A stretch of 64,000 bases of DNA from DASWOJ01 sp964242415 (GTDB taxonomy: Bacteria; Pseudomonadota; Alphaproteobacteria; Acetobacterales; Acetobacteraceae): NCBI GenBank assembly GCA_964242415.1, contig CAXTAT010000003.1:186001-250000 (forward strand). Reading direction: 5' to 3'. Within the stretch, counting starts at the first letter, position 1. The number at the start of each line of letters is the position of its first letter. Of the stretch, positions 44,166 through 51,682 are shown one piece after another. A program made the translations under genes and the position numbers. The notes beneath the pieces were generated by a model. That model was not told the origin of the DNA. It worked only from the letters and a program-made list of their open reading frames with translations, and did not search any database.

Positions 44166-45134
44166 ATGCCCAAGCCCCGCCTGCTGGTCGCGCGTCCCGT
44201 GCCCGCCGCCGTCACCGAGCGCGCCATGGCCGAGTTCGACGCCACCCTGTCCGAGGACCGCGACCTGTCGCCCGACGATGTGATCCAGCGGCTGGCCGAC
44301 CACCATGCCGACGCCCTGTTCTTCAGCAGCAACCTGAAGCTGACGGCGGAGTTCATCGGCCGTCTGCCCGAGAGCGTCCACGTTGCCGCCACCTGCAGCG
44401 TCGGGTTCGACCACATCGACGTGGCGGCGGCCAAGGCGCGCGGCCTGGTGGTGACCAACACGCCGGAGGTGCTGACCGACTGCACGGCGGACCTGGCGTT
44501 CATGCTGCTGCTGTGCGCCTGCCGCCGGGCCGGGGAGTACTCGGGCATCATGCGCGACGGCTGGCGGCGGGGGTTCGGCATGGCGGAGATGCTGGGCGTG
44601 CAGGCGAGCGGCAAGACGCTGGGCATCGTGGGGTTCGGCCGCATCGGCCGGGCCATGGCGCGGCGGGCGCGGGGGTTCAACATGCGGGTGCTTTACACCG
44701 ACATGGCCCGGGCGGCGCCGGAGCTGGAGGCCGGGGCCGAGTGGGTACCCTCGCTGCGGGAGCTGCTGCCGCGTAGCCAGATCCTGACGCTGCACGCGCC
44801 CGGCGGGGCTGGGACGGACAAGCTGATGAATGCGGAGACCCTCGGGCTGCTGCCGCGCGGGGCGGTGCTGGTGAACGCCGCCCGGGGGAGCCTGGTGGAC
44901 GAGGACGCGCTGGTGGAGGCGCTGACGTCCGGGCACCTGCATGCCGCCGGGCTGGACGTGTTCCGGCGGGAGCCGGACTTCGACGAGCGGCTGGCGGCGC
45001 TGCCCAACGTGTTCCTGACGCCGCACATGGGCAGCGCGACGCTGGAGACTCGCAATGCCATGGGGTTCCGGGCGCTGGATAATATCGCCGCCGTGACGCA
45101 CGGGCGGGCGGCCATCGACCCGCTTTGGAGCTGA
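44166..45134 (+). CDS. D-2-hydroxyacid dehydrogenase (glyoxylate/hydroxypyruvate reductase-like), copy 1
   Basis: A 322-residue NAD(P)-dependent dehydrogenase. The NAD domain has TLGIVGFGRIGRAMARRARG (GxGxxG). The catalytic residues are Arg in VNAARGSLVDEDAL, Glu in FRREPDFDERL and His in LTPHMGSAT. SVGFDHIDVAAAKARGLVVTNTPEVL is typical of D-glycerate dehydrogenases. A GGAG ribosome site precedes the ATG. It is followed after four bases by a paralogue; together they may act in glyoxylate or hydroxypyruvate reduction. Confidence 0.88.
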   Translation: MPKPRLLVARPVPAAVTERAMAEFDATLSEDRDLSPDDVIQRLADHHADALFFSSNLKLTAEFIGRLPESVHVAATCSVGFDHIDVAAAKARGLVVTNTPEVLTDCTADLAFMLLLCACRRAGEYSGIMRDGWRRGFGMAEMLGVQASGKTLGIVGFGRIGRAMARRARGFNMRVLYTDMARAAPELEAGAEWVPSLRELLPRSQILTLHAPGGAGTDKLMNAETLGLLPRGAVLVNAARGSLVDEDALVEALTSGHLHAAGLDVFRREPDFDERLAALPNVFLTPHMGSATLETRNAMGFRALDNIAAVTHGRAAIDPLWS

Positions 45135-45138
45135 TGCC

Positions 45139-46113
45139 TTGGTGACGAATGGGGGGGCGAAGCCGGTGCTGCTGGTGACGCGGCGGCTGCCGGCAGCGGT
45201 GGAGGCGCGGGCGGCGCGGGATTATGACGCTCGGCTGAATGCGGATGACCACGCGGTGACGGGGGCGGAGATCGTCGAGCGCTCGGCGGGGGCCAGCGCC
45301 GTGCTGTGCTGCCCGGCGGAGCGGATGGACGCCGGGGTGATCGCGGCGCTGCCGGACAGCGTGCGGGTGATCGGGACGTTCAGCGTGGGGTACGACCACA
45401 TCGATGTCGCGGCGGCGCGGGCGCGGGGGATCGCGGTGGTGAACACGCCGGAGGTGCTGAACGAGGCGACGGCGGAGCTGGCGATGCTGCTGATCCTGGC
45501 GGCGTCGCGGCGGGCGGGGGAGGGGGAGCGGATGCTGCGCGCCGGGCGGTGGACCGGGTGGGCGCCGACGCAACTGCTGGGGTCGGGGGTGAGCGGGCGG
45601 CGGTTGGGCGTGTTCGGGATGGGGCGGATCGGGCGGACGCTGGCGAGGATGGCGCGGGGGTTCGGGATGGAGGTGCACTACCGCAACCGGACGCGGCTGC
45701 CGGAGGCGTTGGAGGCTGGGGCGGTGTTCCATGCGGATGACGAGGGGTTTCTGGCGGTGTGCGACGTGCTGTCGCTGCATGCGCCGGGCGGGGCGGGGAC
45801 GCGGCATTGGCTGGATGCGGGGCGGATTGCGCGGCTGCCGCGGGGGGCGGTGGTGGTGAACACGGCGCGGGGAACGCTGGTGGACGATGCGGCGCTGGTG
45901 GCGGCGCTGCGGTCGGGGCAGGTGTCGGCGGCGGGGCTGGATGTTTATGACGGGGAGCCTCGGGTGGATGCGGGGCTGCTGGGGTTGGAGAACGTCGTGC
46001 TGCTGCCGCATCTGGGGAGCGCGACCGTGGGGACGCGGGAGGCTATGGGGATGCTGGTGCTGGATGGGATCGATGGAGTTCTGCGGAACGGTCATGCTCA
46101 TTGTTTGGTCTGA
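45139..46113 (+). CDS. D-2-hydroxyacid dehydrogenase, copy 2
   Basis: A 324-residue paralogue of the preceding gene with the same motifs: SVGYDHIDVAAARARGIAVV, RRLGVFGMGRIGRTLARMARG, catalytic Arg in VNTARGTLVDDAAL, Glu in YDGEPRVDAGL and His in LLPHLGSAT. The likely start is the TTG at 45139, with a GTG in the next codon. The base composition is extremely G-rich up to its end, then drops sharply; its C-terminus (RNGHAHCLV) lies at the border of the AT-richer island. Confidence 0.85.
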   Translation: MVTNGGAKPVLLVTRRLPAAVEARAARDYDARLNADDHAVTGAEIVERSAGASAVLCCPAERMDAGVIAALPDSVRVIGTFSVGYDHIDVAAARARGIAVVNTPEVLNEATAELAMLLILAASRRAGEGERMLRAGRWTGWAPTQLLGSGVSGRRLGVFGMGRIGRTLARMARGFGMEVHYRNRTRLPEALEAGAVFHADDEGFLAVCDVLSLHAPGGAGTRHWLDAGRIARLPRGAVVVNTARGTLVDDAALVAALRSGQVSAAGLDVYDGEPRVDAGLLGLENVVLLPHLGSATVGTREAMGMLVLDGIDGVLRNGHAHCLV

Positions 46114-46127
46114 CTGCAAAGACACCT

Positions 46128-46158
46128 TTGTTCGTTTGGGCAAACAATCTGTAACGAT
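46128..46158 (+). promoter_or_regulatory. Candidate sigma-70-type promoter of the retron island
   Basis: TTGTTC (46128-46133) and TAACGAT (46152-46158) are separated by 18 bases and lie just ahead of the first island gene. Between them is a short dyad, GTTTGGGCAAAC. The match is moderate; it is the best candidate in the 56-bp gap. Confidence 0.35.
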
Positions 46159-46169
46159 GTTGGGAGAGC

Positions 46170-46664
46170 ATGGAACGTGTCGCGCTTTACCTCCAAAAGA
46201 AAGCAATTATTGCAAAGGGCAGCCAGGTCGATTTCGATCTGTTTGGTAGGTCAGCCTTCAATAGATACTACTACTCAATGTATCTCCTCGTGAAAGATAT
46301 GCTAGCTGGCATGAGTCAGAGTTGGACAGAGATCCCTCATAAATCCATTCCTGAACTTCTGACAGGCAAGATTGTCGATAAACTGAAGCGTGCAGGCAAG
46401 CAGGCAACAAGAATCGGAGATAGCGATGGCAATCAGCTATGCAGCCGGGGGGCCAACGCTGCAATCGGCCTTGCAGATTTGATGAAGCAAGGTTACGCTT
46501 CGAGGATCATCGCAGACTATAACCCGGGCATCCCGATCAGACTTTCAGGTGAGGATAGGTTCACGTTGAATTCCGTCAGCATAAACGACGCTCACGAGTG
46601 GACTGTTCGAACGAGAAAGCTCACCCCTACGATTGTGCGGGCATGGAAACTGACAGATGAGTAA
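46170..46664 (+). CDS. HEPN-like protein, first accessory gene of the retron island
   Basis: A 164-residue, mainly helical protein. The N-terminal FGRSAFNRYYYSMYLLVKDML and the later GYASRIIADYNPGIPI resemble HEPN-domain proteins (NRYYY-type first helix; RxxADY segment). The R-x4-6-H ribonuclease motif of active HEPN toxins is not visible, so it may be a non-nuclease HEPN or a divergent one. A good GGGAGAG ribosome site precedes the ATG. It overlaps the next gene by eight bases. The codons are markedly less GC-biased than in the flanking genes, a sign of transfer. The function is inferred only from context. Confidence 0.6.
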   Translation: MERVALYLQKKAIIAKGSQVDFDLFGRSAFNRYYYSMYLLVKDMLAGMSQSWTEIPHKSIPELLTGKIVDKLKRAGKQATRIGDSDGNQLCSRGANAAIGLADLMKQGYASRIIADYNPGIPIRLSGEDRFTLNSVSINDAHEWTVRTRKLTPTIVRAWKLTDE

Positions 46665-47385
46665 CCTAGATGAAATTGCGGAGGTTGTGAAAGATGCTGG
46701 GTTAAACCTAGCGGGGGAGATCGCGGCGAATCCGACAATAGAAGGAGGTTACTTCATTCCCGTAGCTATGGGTGCTACTGTCAAGGGACGGCGTAATCCA
46801 TCCGGAAGAGTGCTAGCCGACACAAGAAGAAGACTTCACGAAATGGGCTTCGATGCAGAGTTCATTCTCATGAGTGATCTAGGCAAAAAATTAGAAGAAA
46901 GTTTGCGGCATAGCTTGATGAGTTCTTTTCCAAGCCTTGTCCGAAATGCGTTCCTCTCCGGTGAAAACGATGCGCCGCAGGTCTGGCTTGAGGCAAAGCG
47001 GTCCTTAGATGAGAAGACAACTAAACAATTGGAGGTGCATTTAGAGGAGTTTGCCAAGCGCTTGGCTTTGAAAACTATAAAACTCAATAATCTTAGAGAC
47101 GCACAGACCCCGACCAAAACCGAGTTGTTATTTGCAATCAGGACGTTAGCGCCGATCGGATCGACTGCTCTTTGCGACGAGCTTTCAAAGCAGAAGTTTG
47201 TGTTGCCTTCGGTGGACTGGCTCGATCGTCAACTGGAGAGCCTACGGCAATCGGGGTTTCTGGTTCGTACCCAGACTGGGAACTATGCACTCACTCTTGA
47301 CGCTCTACGTCGGCTTGGCACATCACGTAGCAAACGCAGTCGTGATGTTGAGAGACTACTTGCATTAGCACGGAGGCGAGACTAA
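46657..47385 (+). CDS. Retron-associated protein with C-terminal winged helix
   Basis: A 242-residue protein not matched to a named family. The N-terminal half is mixed (GYFIPVAMGATVKGRRNPSG; FDAEFILMSDLGKKLEESL). The middle is a long helical stretch (KTTKQLEVHLEEFAKRLALK). Residues about 153-222 look like a winged helix-turn-helix (ELLFAIRTLAPIGSTALCDEL, VDWLDRQLESLRQSGFLVR, TGNYALTLDALRRL), and the tail is basic. A DNA- or msDNA-binding role is plausible. It overlaps the HEPN-like gene, and the retron RNA begins ten bases after its stop, so the three parts look co-transcribed. Confidence 0.55.
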   Translation: MSNLDEIAEVVKDAGLNLAGEIAANPTIEGGYFIPVAMGATVKGRRNPSGRVLADTRRRLHEMGFDAEFILMSDLGKKLEESLRHSLMSSFPSLVRNAFLSGENDAPQVWLEAKRSLDEKTTKQLEVHLEEFAKRLALKTIKLNNLRDAQTPTKTELLFAIRTLAPIGSTALCDELSKQKFVLPSVDWLDRQLESLRQSGFLVRTQTGNYALTLDALRRLGTSRSKRSRDVERLLALARRRD

Positions 47386-47394
47386 GGTGACAAA

Positions 47395-47541
47395 GTGGAA
47401 GTCTCAGGCGAGGGTGTGCATCATGCCCAATGTGCCAAGGCTTTGATCAGAAGGATGCCGACAGTTTTGTCAGCGTTCCTTCGAATCGCTGACAAAACTG
47501 TCGGCACTTCGAAAGACAACTTTGCTAAATGAGACTTCCAC
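47395..47541 (+). ncRNA. Retron msr-msd RNA
   Basis: The RNA is bounded by a 12-bp perfect inverted repeat, a1 GTGGAAGTCTCA (47395-47406) and a2 TGAGACTTCCAC (47530-47541). Inside, the msd part is a 20-bp perfect hairpin: left arm TGCCGACAGTTTTGTCAGCG (47456-47475), 11-nt loop TTCCTTCGAAT, right arm 47487-47506. The msr part (about 47407-47455) contains short possible stems near GGGTGTGCATCATGCCC. This is the standard retron layout directly upstream of the reverse transcriptase. The branching guanosine cannot be fixed from sequence alone. Confidence 0.85.
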
Positions 47542-48524
47542 ACCAACTTCAGGCATCTCCATGGTTTCTGTTCTCAGAGGCTAGCGAGCTTCTCGCGGCG
47601 CTGGGCGTTAGTGTCGGACTTGCAGAGATTGATGAGATCAAATTTTTGAGCAAGAGGCGTCTTCCGCCGGTCACGTCGAGAAATGCTTTATCCGTGATGA
47701 TTGGTGTGAATCCCGGCCTTGTCTGGTCTTTTGTTAATCGGCCTAGAAAACACTACAGAGTCTTCAAAATACCGAAAGGCACAGGTGTGCGGCATATTGC
47801 TGCCCCTCGCGTCGGTCTGAAGATCATTCAGAAATGGCTATCATTTCACTTTGCGAGAGCAGTATTAGCTCCGTCGCATGTGTTCGGCTTTGTGCCTGGC
47901 AAATCATACGTCGAAGCCGCATTTCTACATAGAAATGCGGAATGGGCGTTTTCCGTGGATATTGAAGATTTCTTTTCATCGACACCGGCAGCGGTTGTCA
48001 TTGATGCTTTTCAAAACTTGGGTTATAGCACCGGCGCTGCTCATTTGCTCTCGGCGTTAACATGCCTTGATGGATATCTTGCCCAAGGAGCTCCAACTAG
48101 TCCATCTCTCTCTAATCTCTGCTTTCGCTCTGTAGACGAGAGGCTGAAACAAGTCGCAGCGAGACACAACTGTGAACTTTCTCGATATGCTGATGATATT
48201 ACTATGTCAGGATGCGGTACGTTCCCAGACTCACTTAGGTTGGAGCTTCATGACATCTTCTCATCAGGTCCCTGGCGTTTATCAAAGTCTAAAGAAAAGC
48301 TACATCCTATACGTGGGCGCATAAAAATCCATGGCCTTTTAGTCAATGATGGCCGAGTTCGGTTGACAAAGGGTTATCGTAATAAGATTCGTGCATACAA
48401 TTATATACTTGCAACGCGAGGCGAGCAGGCTGACAACGCCTTGGTGTTAAAAGGGCATGTGTCCTATTCGCGGCATGTTGCTCGCATGCTGCAAAATCTG
48501 AGTTCGGATCAACAATCCGACTAG
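47529..48524 (+). CDS. Retron-type reverse transcriptase
   Basis: A 331-residue RT with no extra maturase or endonuclease domain. The catalytic residues are D144 in FSVDIEDFFSS and the YADD motif at 220-223 (LSRYADDITMSG). LAQGAPTSPSLSN at about 184-196 and SHVFGFVPGKSYVEAA are retron-type motifs. In the C-terminal region, IHGLLVNDGRVRL stands where retron RTs usually have VTG followed by a similar stretch. It makes msDNA by priming from the msr and copying the msd. The start ATG lies at the a2 repeat and has no strong ribosome site, so it may be regulated by RNA folding, or a later start may be used. Confidence 0.88.
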   Translation: MRLPHQLQASPWFLFSEASELLAALGVSVGLAEIDEIKFLSKRRLPPVTSRNALSVMIGVNPGLVWSFVNRPRKHYRVFKIPKGTGVRHIAAPRVGLKIIQKWLSFHFARAVLAPSHVFGFVPGKSYVEAAFLHRNAEWAFSVDIEDFFSSTPAAVVIDAFQNLGYSTGAAHLLSALTCLDGYLAQGAPTSPSLSNLCFRSVDERLKQVAARHNCELSRYADDITMSGCGTFPDSLRLELHDIFSSGPWRLSKSKEKLHPIRGRIKIHGLLVNDGRVRLTKGYRNKIRAYNYILATRGEQADNALVLKGHVSYSRHVARMLQNLSSDQQSD

Positions 48525-48564
48525 TTGGAGGAGTAGAGTACCTACAAGATAATTACTCCTCCAA
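48525..48564. terminator. Hairpin between the retron RT and the acyl-CoA ligase gene
   Basis: TTGGAGGAGTA (48525-48535) and TACTCCTCCAA (48554-48564) form an 11-bp perfect inverted repeat with an 18-nt loop, directly after the RT stop. The right arm is the end of the convergent ligase gene (its last codons and stop). It could terminate both genes, although there is no clear U-tract on the plus strand. It also marks the right edge of the AT-richer island. Confidence 0.5.
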
Positions 48565-50208
48565 GAACTCCGCTATCCCCATCTCCCCCGCACTCCGCCG
48601 CCCCGCCTCCAGCCGCCGCAGCTCCACCCGTCTGATCTTCCCCGAGATCGTCTTCGGCAGCTCGGCAAACTCAATCCGCTTCACCCGCTTGTAAGGCGCC
48701 AACCGCGCCCGCAGGTGCGCGAAGATCGCCCGCGCCGTCGCCGCATCCGGGGCCACCCCCTCCGCCAGCACCACGAACGCCTTCGGCAGCGCCGTCCGCG
48801 TCGGGTCCGGCGAGGGCACCACCGCCGCCTCCGCCACCGCCGGGTGCTCGATCAGCACGCTCTCCAGCTCGAACGGGCTGATGCGGTAGCCGCTGCTTTT
48901 GAACACGTCGTCCGCGCGGCCCACATAGGTCAGCGTGCCGTCCGCGTTGCGCAGCGCCACGTCCCCGGTGCGATACAGCCCGCCCTCCGGCGCCTGCACC
49001 CCGCCATCCCCCTGCAGATACCCCTGCATCAGCCCCAGCGGCGCCGGGTCCAGCCGCAGCGCGATCTCGCCCTCCTCCGCCTCATCCCCCTCGGGATCGA
49101 CCAGCGCCACGCGGTAGCCCGGCAGCGGACGCCCCATCGACCCCGGCTGCACCACCTGCCCCGGCGTGTTGGCGACCAGCAGCGTGGTCTCGGTCTGGCC
49201 ATAGCCGTCGCGGATGCCCACGCCCCACGCCGCCTGCACCCGCGCGATCACCTCGGGGTTCAGCGGCTCCCCGGCGGCCACGGCCTCGCGCAGGTGCACG
49301 GGGTGCCGGGTCAGGTCCTCCTGCACCAGCATCCGCCACACGGTCGGCGGGGCGCAGAAGGTGGTCACGCGCGCCCGGTCCAGCACGCGCAGCAGGTGGG
49401 CGGCGTCGAAGCGCGGCTGGTTCAGGATCAGGATGGTGGCGCCGGCGTTCCAGGGGGCGAACACGCTGCTCCACGCATGCTTGGCCCAGCCGGGGGAGGA
49501 GATGTTGAGGTGTACGTCGCCGGGCTGCAGCCCGATCCAGAACATCGTGGTCAGGTGGCCCACCGGGTAGCTCGCGTGGCTGTGCAGCACCAGCTTCGGC
49601 TTCGACGTGGTTCCGGAGGTGAAATACAGCAGCAGCGGGTCGGTGGCGCGGGTGTCGCCGTGCGGGGTGAAGGCGGGGGAGGCGGCGTAGGCGTCCTCGA
49701 AGGGTAGCCAGCCGTCTGCGCCGCCTACGGCGAGGCGGGTGTAGGGGCCGGGGAGGGCCTGGAACCGCGGCGCCAGTTCCGCGGCGGCGATGACGTGCTG
49801 CACCGCGCCGCGGTCGAAACGGTCGCGCAGGTCGTCCTCGGTCAGCATGGTGGTGGCGGGGATGACGACGGCGCCGAGCTTGATGCAGGCCAGCAGCGCC
49901 TCCCACAGCGGCTGCACGTTGCCGAGCAGCAGCAGCACGCGGTCGCCGCGCTGCACGCCAAGGGAGCGCAGGTGGTTGGCGACCTGGTTGGACCGGGCGG
50001 CGAGGGCGGCGAACGTGATGACCGATTCGACTTCGCCGCTGATGAACCGCAGCGCGTCGGCTTCGTTGCCTGCGGCCATGCGGTCGAAGTGGTCCAGCGC
50101 CCAGTTGAACCGGTCCAGCACCGGCCAGCGGAACTCGCGGCAGGCGGCGTCCAGGTCGCGGCGGTGGCGCAGCAGCAGGTCTCGGGCGGCGAGGAAGGCG
50201 TCGGGCAT
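48553..50208 (-). CDS. AMP-forming acyl-CoA synthetase (ANL superfamily)
   Basis: A 551-residue adenylate-forming ligase. It has YFTSGTTSKPKLVLHSHASY (P-loop-like A3 motif), SSPGWAKHAWSSVFAPWNAG, FCAPPTVWRML, GIRDGYGQTETTLLVANTPG (A5), GLYRTGDVALRNADG (A7), YVGRADDVFKSSGYRISPFE (A8 hinge) and LPKTISGKIRRVELR with the catalytic lysine of A10. It resembles the medium-chain acyl/acetyl-CoA synthetase group; the exact acid is not predictable. The stop lies at the border of the retron island. Confidence 0.88.
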   Translation of the reverse strand: MPDAFLAARDLLLRHRRDLDAACREFRWPVLDRFNWALDHFDRMAAGNEADALRFISGEVESVITFAALAARSNQVANHLRSLGVQRGDRVLLLLGNVQPLWEALLACIKLGAVVIPATTMLTEDDLRDRFDRGAVQHVIAAAELAPRFQALPGPYTRLAVGGADGWLPFEDAYAASPAFTPHGDTRATDPLLLYFTSGTTSKPKLVLHSHASYPVGHLTTMFWIGLQPGDVHLNISSPGWAKHAWSSVFAPWNAGATILILNQPRFDAAHLLRVLDRARVTTFCAPPTVWRMLVQEDLTRHPVHLREAVAAGEPLNPEVIARVQAAWGVGIRDGYGQTETTLLVANTPGQVVQPGSMGRPLPGYRVALVDPEGDEAEEGEIALRLDPAPLGLMQGYLQGDGGVQAPEGGLYRTGDVALRNADGTLTYVGRADDVFKSSGYRISPFELESVLIEHPAVAEAAVVPSPDPTRTALPKAFVVLAEGVAPDAATARAIFAHLRARLAPYKRVKRIEFAELPKTISGKIRRVELRRLEAGRRSAGEMGIAEFLEE

Positions 50209-50257
50209 GGGGGCGTCCTAGATCATAGGCGTAGAACAGGAGACCGCGCTGGCTCTG

Positions 50258-50424
50258 CTCCCTCTCCCTCCGGGCTTGGGCCGTGAAACGGACCAAGGCC
50301 GGGGTGAGGGAAGCCGCACGCACCATCCTCGCCGCGGACAGGATACGGGCTGGCGCTGATCGGGCAAGGTGTGGTGCTTGCCCGCCCCCTCATCACGGCC
50401 CAAGCCCGGAGGGAGAGGGAGAAG
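50258..50424. repeat. Dispersed palindromic repeat, copy 2
   Basis: The left arm (CTCCCTCTCCCTCCGGGCTTGGGCCGTGA-like, from 50258) and the right arm (TCACGGCCCAAGCCCGGAGGG then AGAGGGAGAAG, to 50424) are inverted copies. This copy carries a CTTGGGCCGTGA/TCACGGCCCAAG segment absent from the others, and both arms have it. It sits between two divergent gene starts, so it is not simply a terminator here. Confidence 0.85.
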
Positions 50425-50476
50425 ACAGCAGCCCGGCTAGTTGTTCCCCCGGCATTTGCGCCGCTACTCTGCCGGC

Positions 50477-51019
50477 ATGGAACACCGGCCTGACCCCACG
50501 TTGACCGATCTGTTCCAAGGCTTCTTCGGCATCGGGATTGTCGGGTTCGGCGGCGTGCTGCCCTGGGCGCGGCGCATGATCGTCGAGCAGCGCGGCTGGC
50601 TGTCGGCGGCGGAGTTCCTGGACCTGCTCGCGCTGTGCCAGTTCCTGCCGGGGCCAAACATCGTGAACCTGACCGTGGCGCTCGGTGCCCGCTACCGCGG
50701 CGTGCCCGGCGCGTTGGCGGGGCTGGCGGGGCTGCTCGCGGCGCCGGTTGCCATCGTGCTGACGCTGGGCGGCGTGTACGAGCGGTACGGCGGGCTGCCG
50801 GTGGTGCGGCATGGGTTCGCCGGGCTGGCGGCGGCGGCGTCCGGGCTGGTGGTGGCGCTGGCCTGCCGGATCGCCTGGCCGCTGCGGGCGCGTCCGCTCG
50901 GCGTCGCCGTGGCCATCGTCGCGTTCGCCGCCCTCGCGGTCGGCCGCCTGCCGATGCTGCCCACCATGGCCGTCCTGGCGCCCATCAGCATCCTGCTGCA
51001 CCGCCGGGCCGCGCCATGA
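50477..51019 (+). CDS. chrA: Chromate transporter ChrA, N-terminal-type half
   Basis: A 180-residue membrane protein of the short ChrA (CHR domain) type. It has LFQGFFGIGIVGFGGVLPWARRMIV (the GFGG signature), AAEFLDLLALCQFLPGPNIVNL and several hydrophobic helices. Short CHR proteins occur as adjacent pairs acting together in place of one long ChrA, and here the next gene overlaps as ATGA. The likely role is chromate (or related oxyanion) efflux. An in-frame upstream start adds only a basic leader. Confidence 0.85.
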   Translation: MEHRPDPTLTDLFQGFFGIGIVGFGGVLPWARRMIVEQRGWLSAAEFLDLLALCQFLPGPNIVNLTVALGARYRGVPGALAGLAGLLAAPVAIVLTLGGVYERYGGLPVVRHGFAGLAAAASGLVVALACRIAWPLRARPLGVAVAIVAFAALAVGRLPMLPTMAVLAPISILLHRRAAP

Positions 51020-51537
51020 TCGAGATCGGCTGGCTGATCCTGGTGTTCGCCGAGCTGTCCCTGCTGGCCGTGGGCGGCGTGGTGTCCACCCTGCCGGAGA
51101 TGCAGCGCCAGGTGATCGAGGTGCATCACTGGCTGTCCCCCACCGAGTTCGCCGCCCTGTTCGCCTTGGCCCAGGCCGCGCCGGGACCGAACATGCTGGT
51201 CAGCGCCCTGATCGGCTGGCGGGTGGCGGGCCTGGCCGGCGCATTGGCGGCGACGCTGGCGATCATCGGCCCCAGCAGCGTGCTGACCTGGGCGGTGGCC
51301 GGCGCATGGCACCGCTTCCGCGACCGGCCGTGGCGCAAGCGGGTGCAGGCGGGCCTGGTGCCCGTCACGGTCGGGCTGGTGGCGGCCGGGGCGGCGCTGC
51401 TGGTCCAGTCCACGACGCAGGGTGCGGCGACGGCCGCCATCTGCCTGGGGGTGGCCGCAGGGGTGCTGGGGACGAAGCTGCATCCGCTATGGCTGCTGGC
51501 CGGGGGCGCCGCGCTGGGGGTGGCCGGCGCGGGCTGA
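51016..51537 (+). CDS. chrA: Chromate transporter ChrA, C-terminal-type half
   Basis: A 173-residue membrane protein, partner of the preceding gene. It has LILVFAELSLLAVGGVVSTLPEM (GG signature), PTEFAALFALAQAAPGPNMLVSALIGW and further helices. The LAQAAPGPNML stretch mirrors LCQFLPGPNIV of its neighbour, showing that the two arose by duplication and sit in opposite membrane orientation. The pair replaces a single long ChrA. The following 51538-51682 shows no gene. Confidence 0.85.
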   Translation: MIEIGWLILVFAELSLLAVGGVVSTLPEMQRQVIEVHHWLSPTEFAALFALAQAAPGPNMLVSALIGWRVAGLAGALAATLAIIGPSSVLTWAVAGAWHRFRDRPWRKRVQAGLVPVTVGLVAAGAALLVQSTTQGAATAAICLGVAAGVLGTKLHPLWLLAGGAALGVAGAG

Positions 51538-51682
51538 CCGGCCAACGCGGCGAGCAGTTGCGCCGTGCCGATCCAGGGTCGGCCGCTGATCGGTCAAGCC
51601 CGGCTGGAACTGTCCCGGCCGGGCGGCCTCCGCGATTTGGTGCCAGGCGGGCGCTTGCTTTCAGGCGAGCGCTCGCCGGGGG

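Noticed and set aside
46170..46664. Active HEPN ribonuclease toxin
   Set aside because: The R-x4-6-H motif is not visible, so nuclease activity is not claimed; only HEPN-like similarity is stated.
47529..48524. Group II intron reverse transcriptase
   Set aside because: No maturase or HNH domain and no intron RNA domain V/VI-like hairpin downstream; the flanking a1/a2 repeats and msd hairpin fit a retron.
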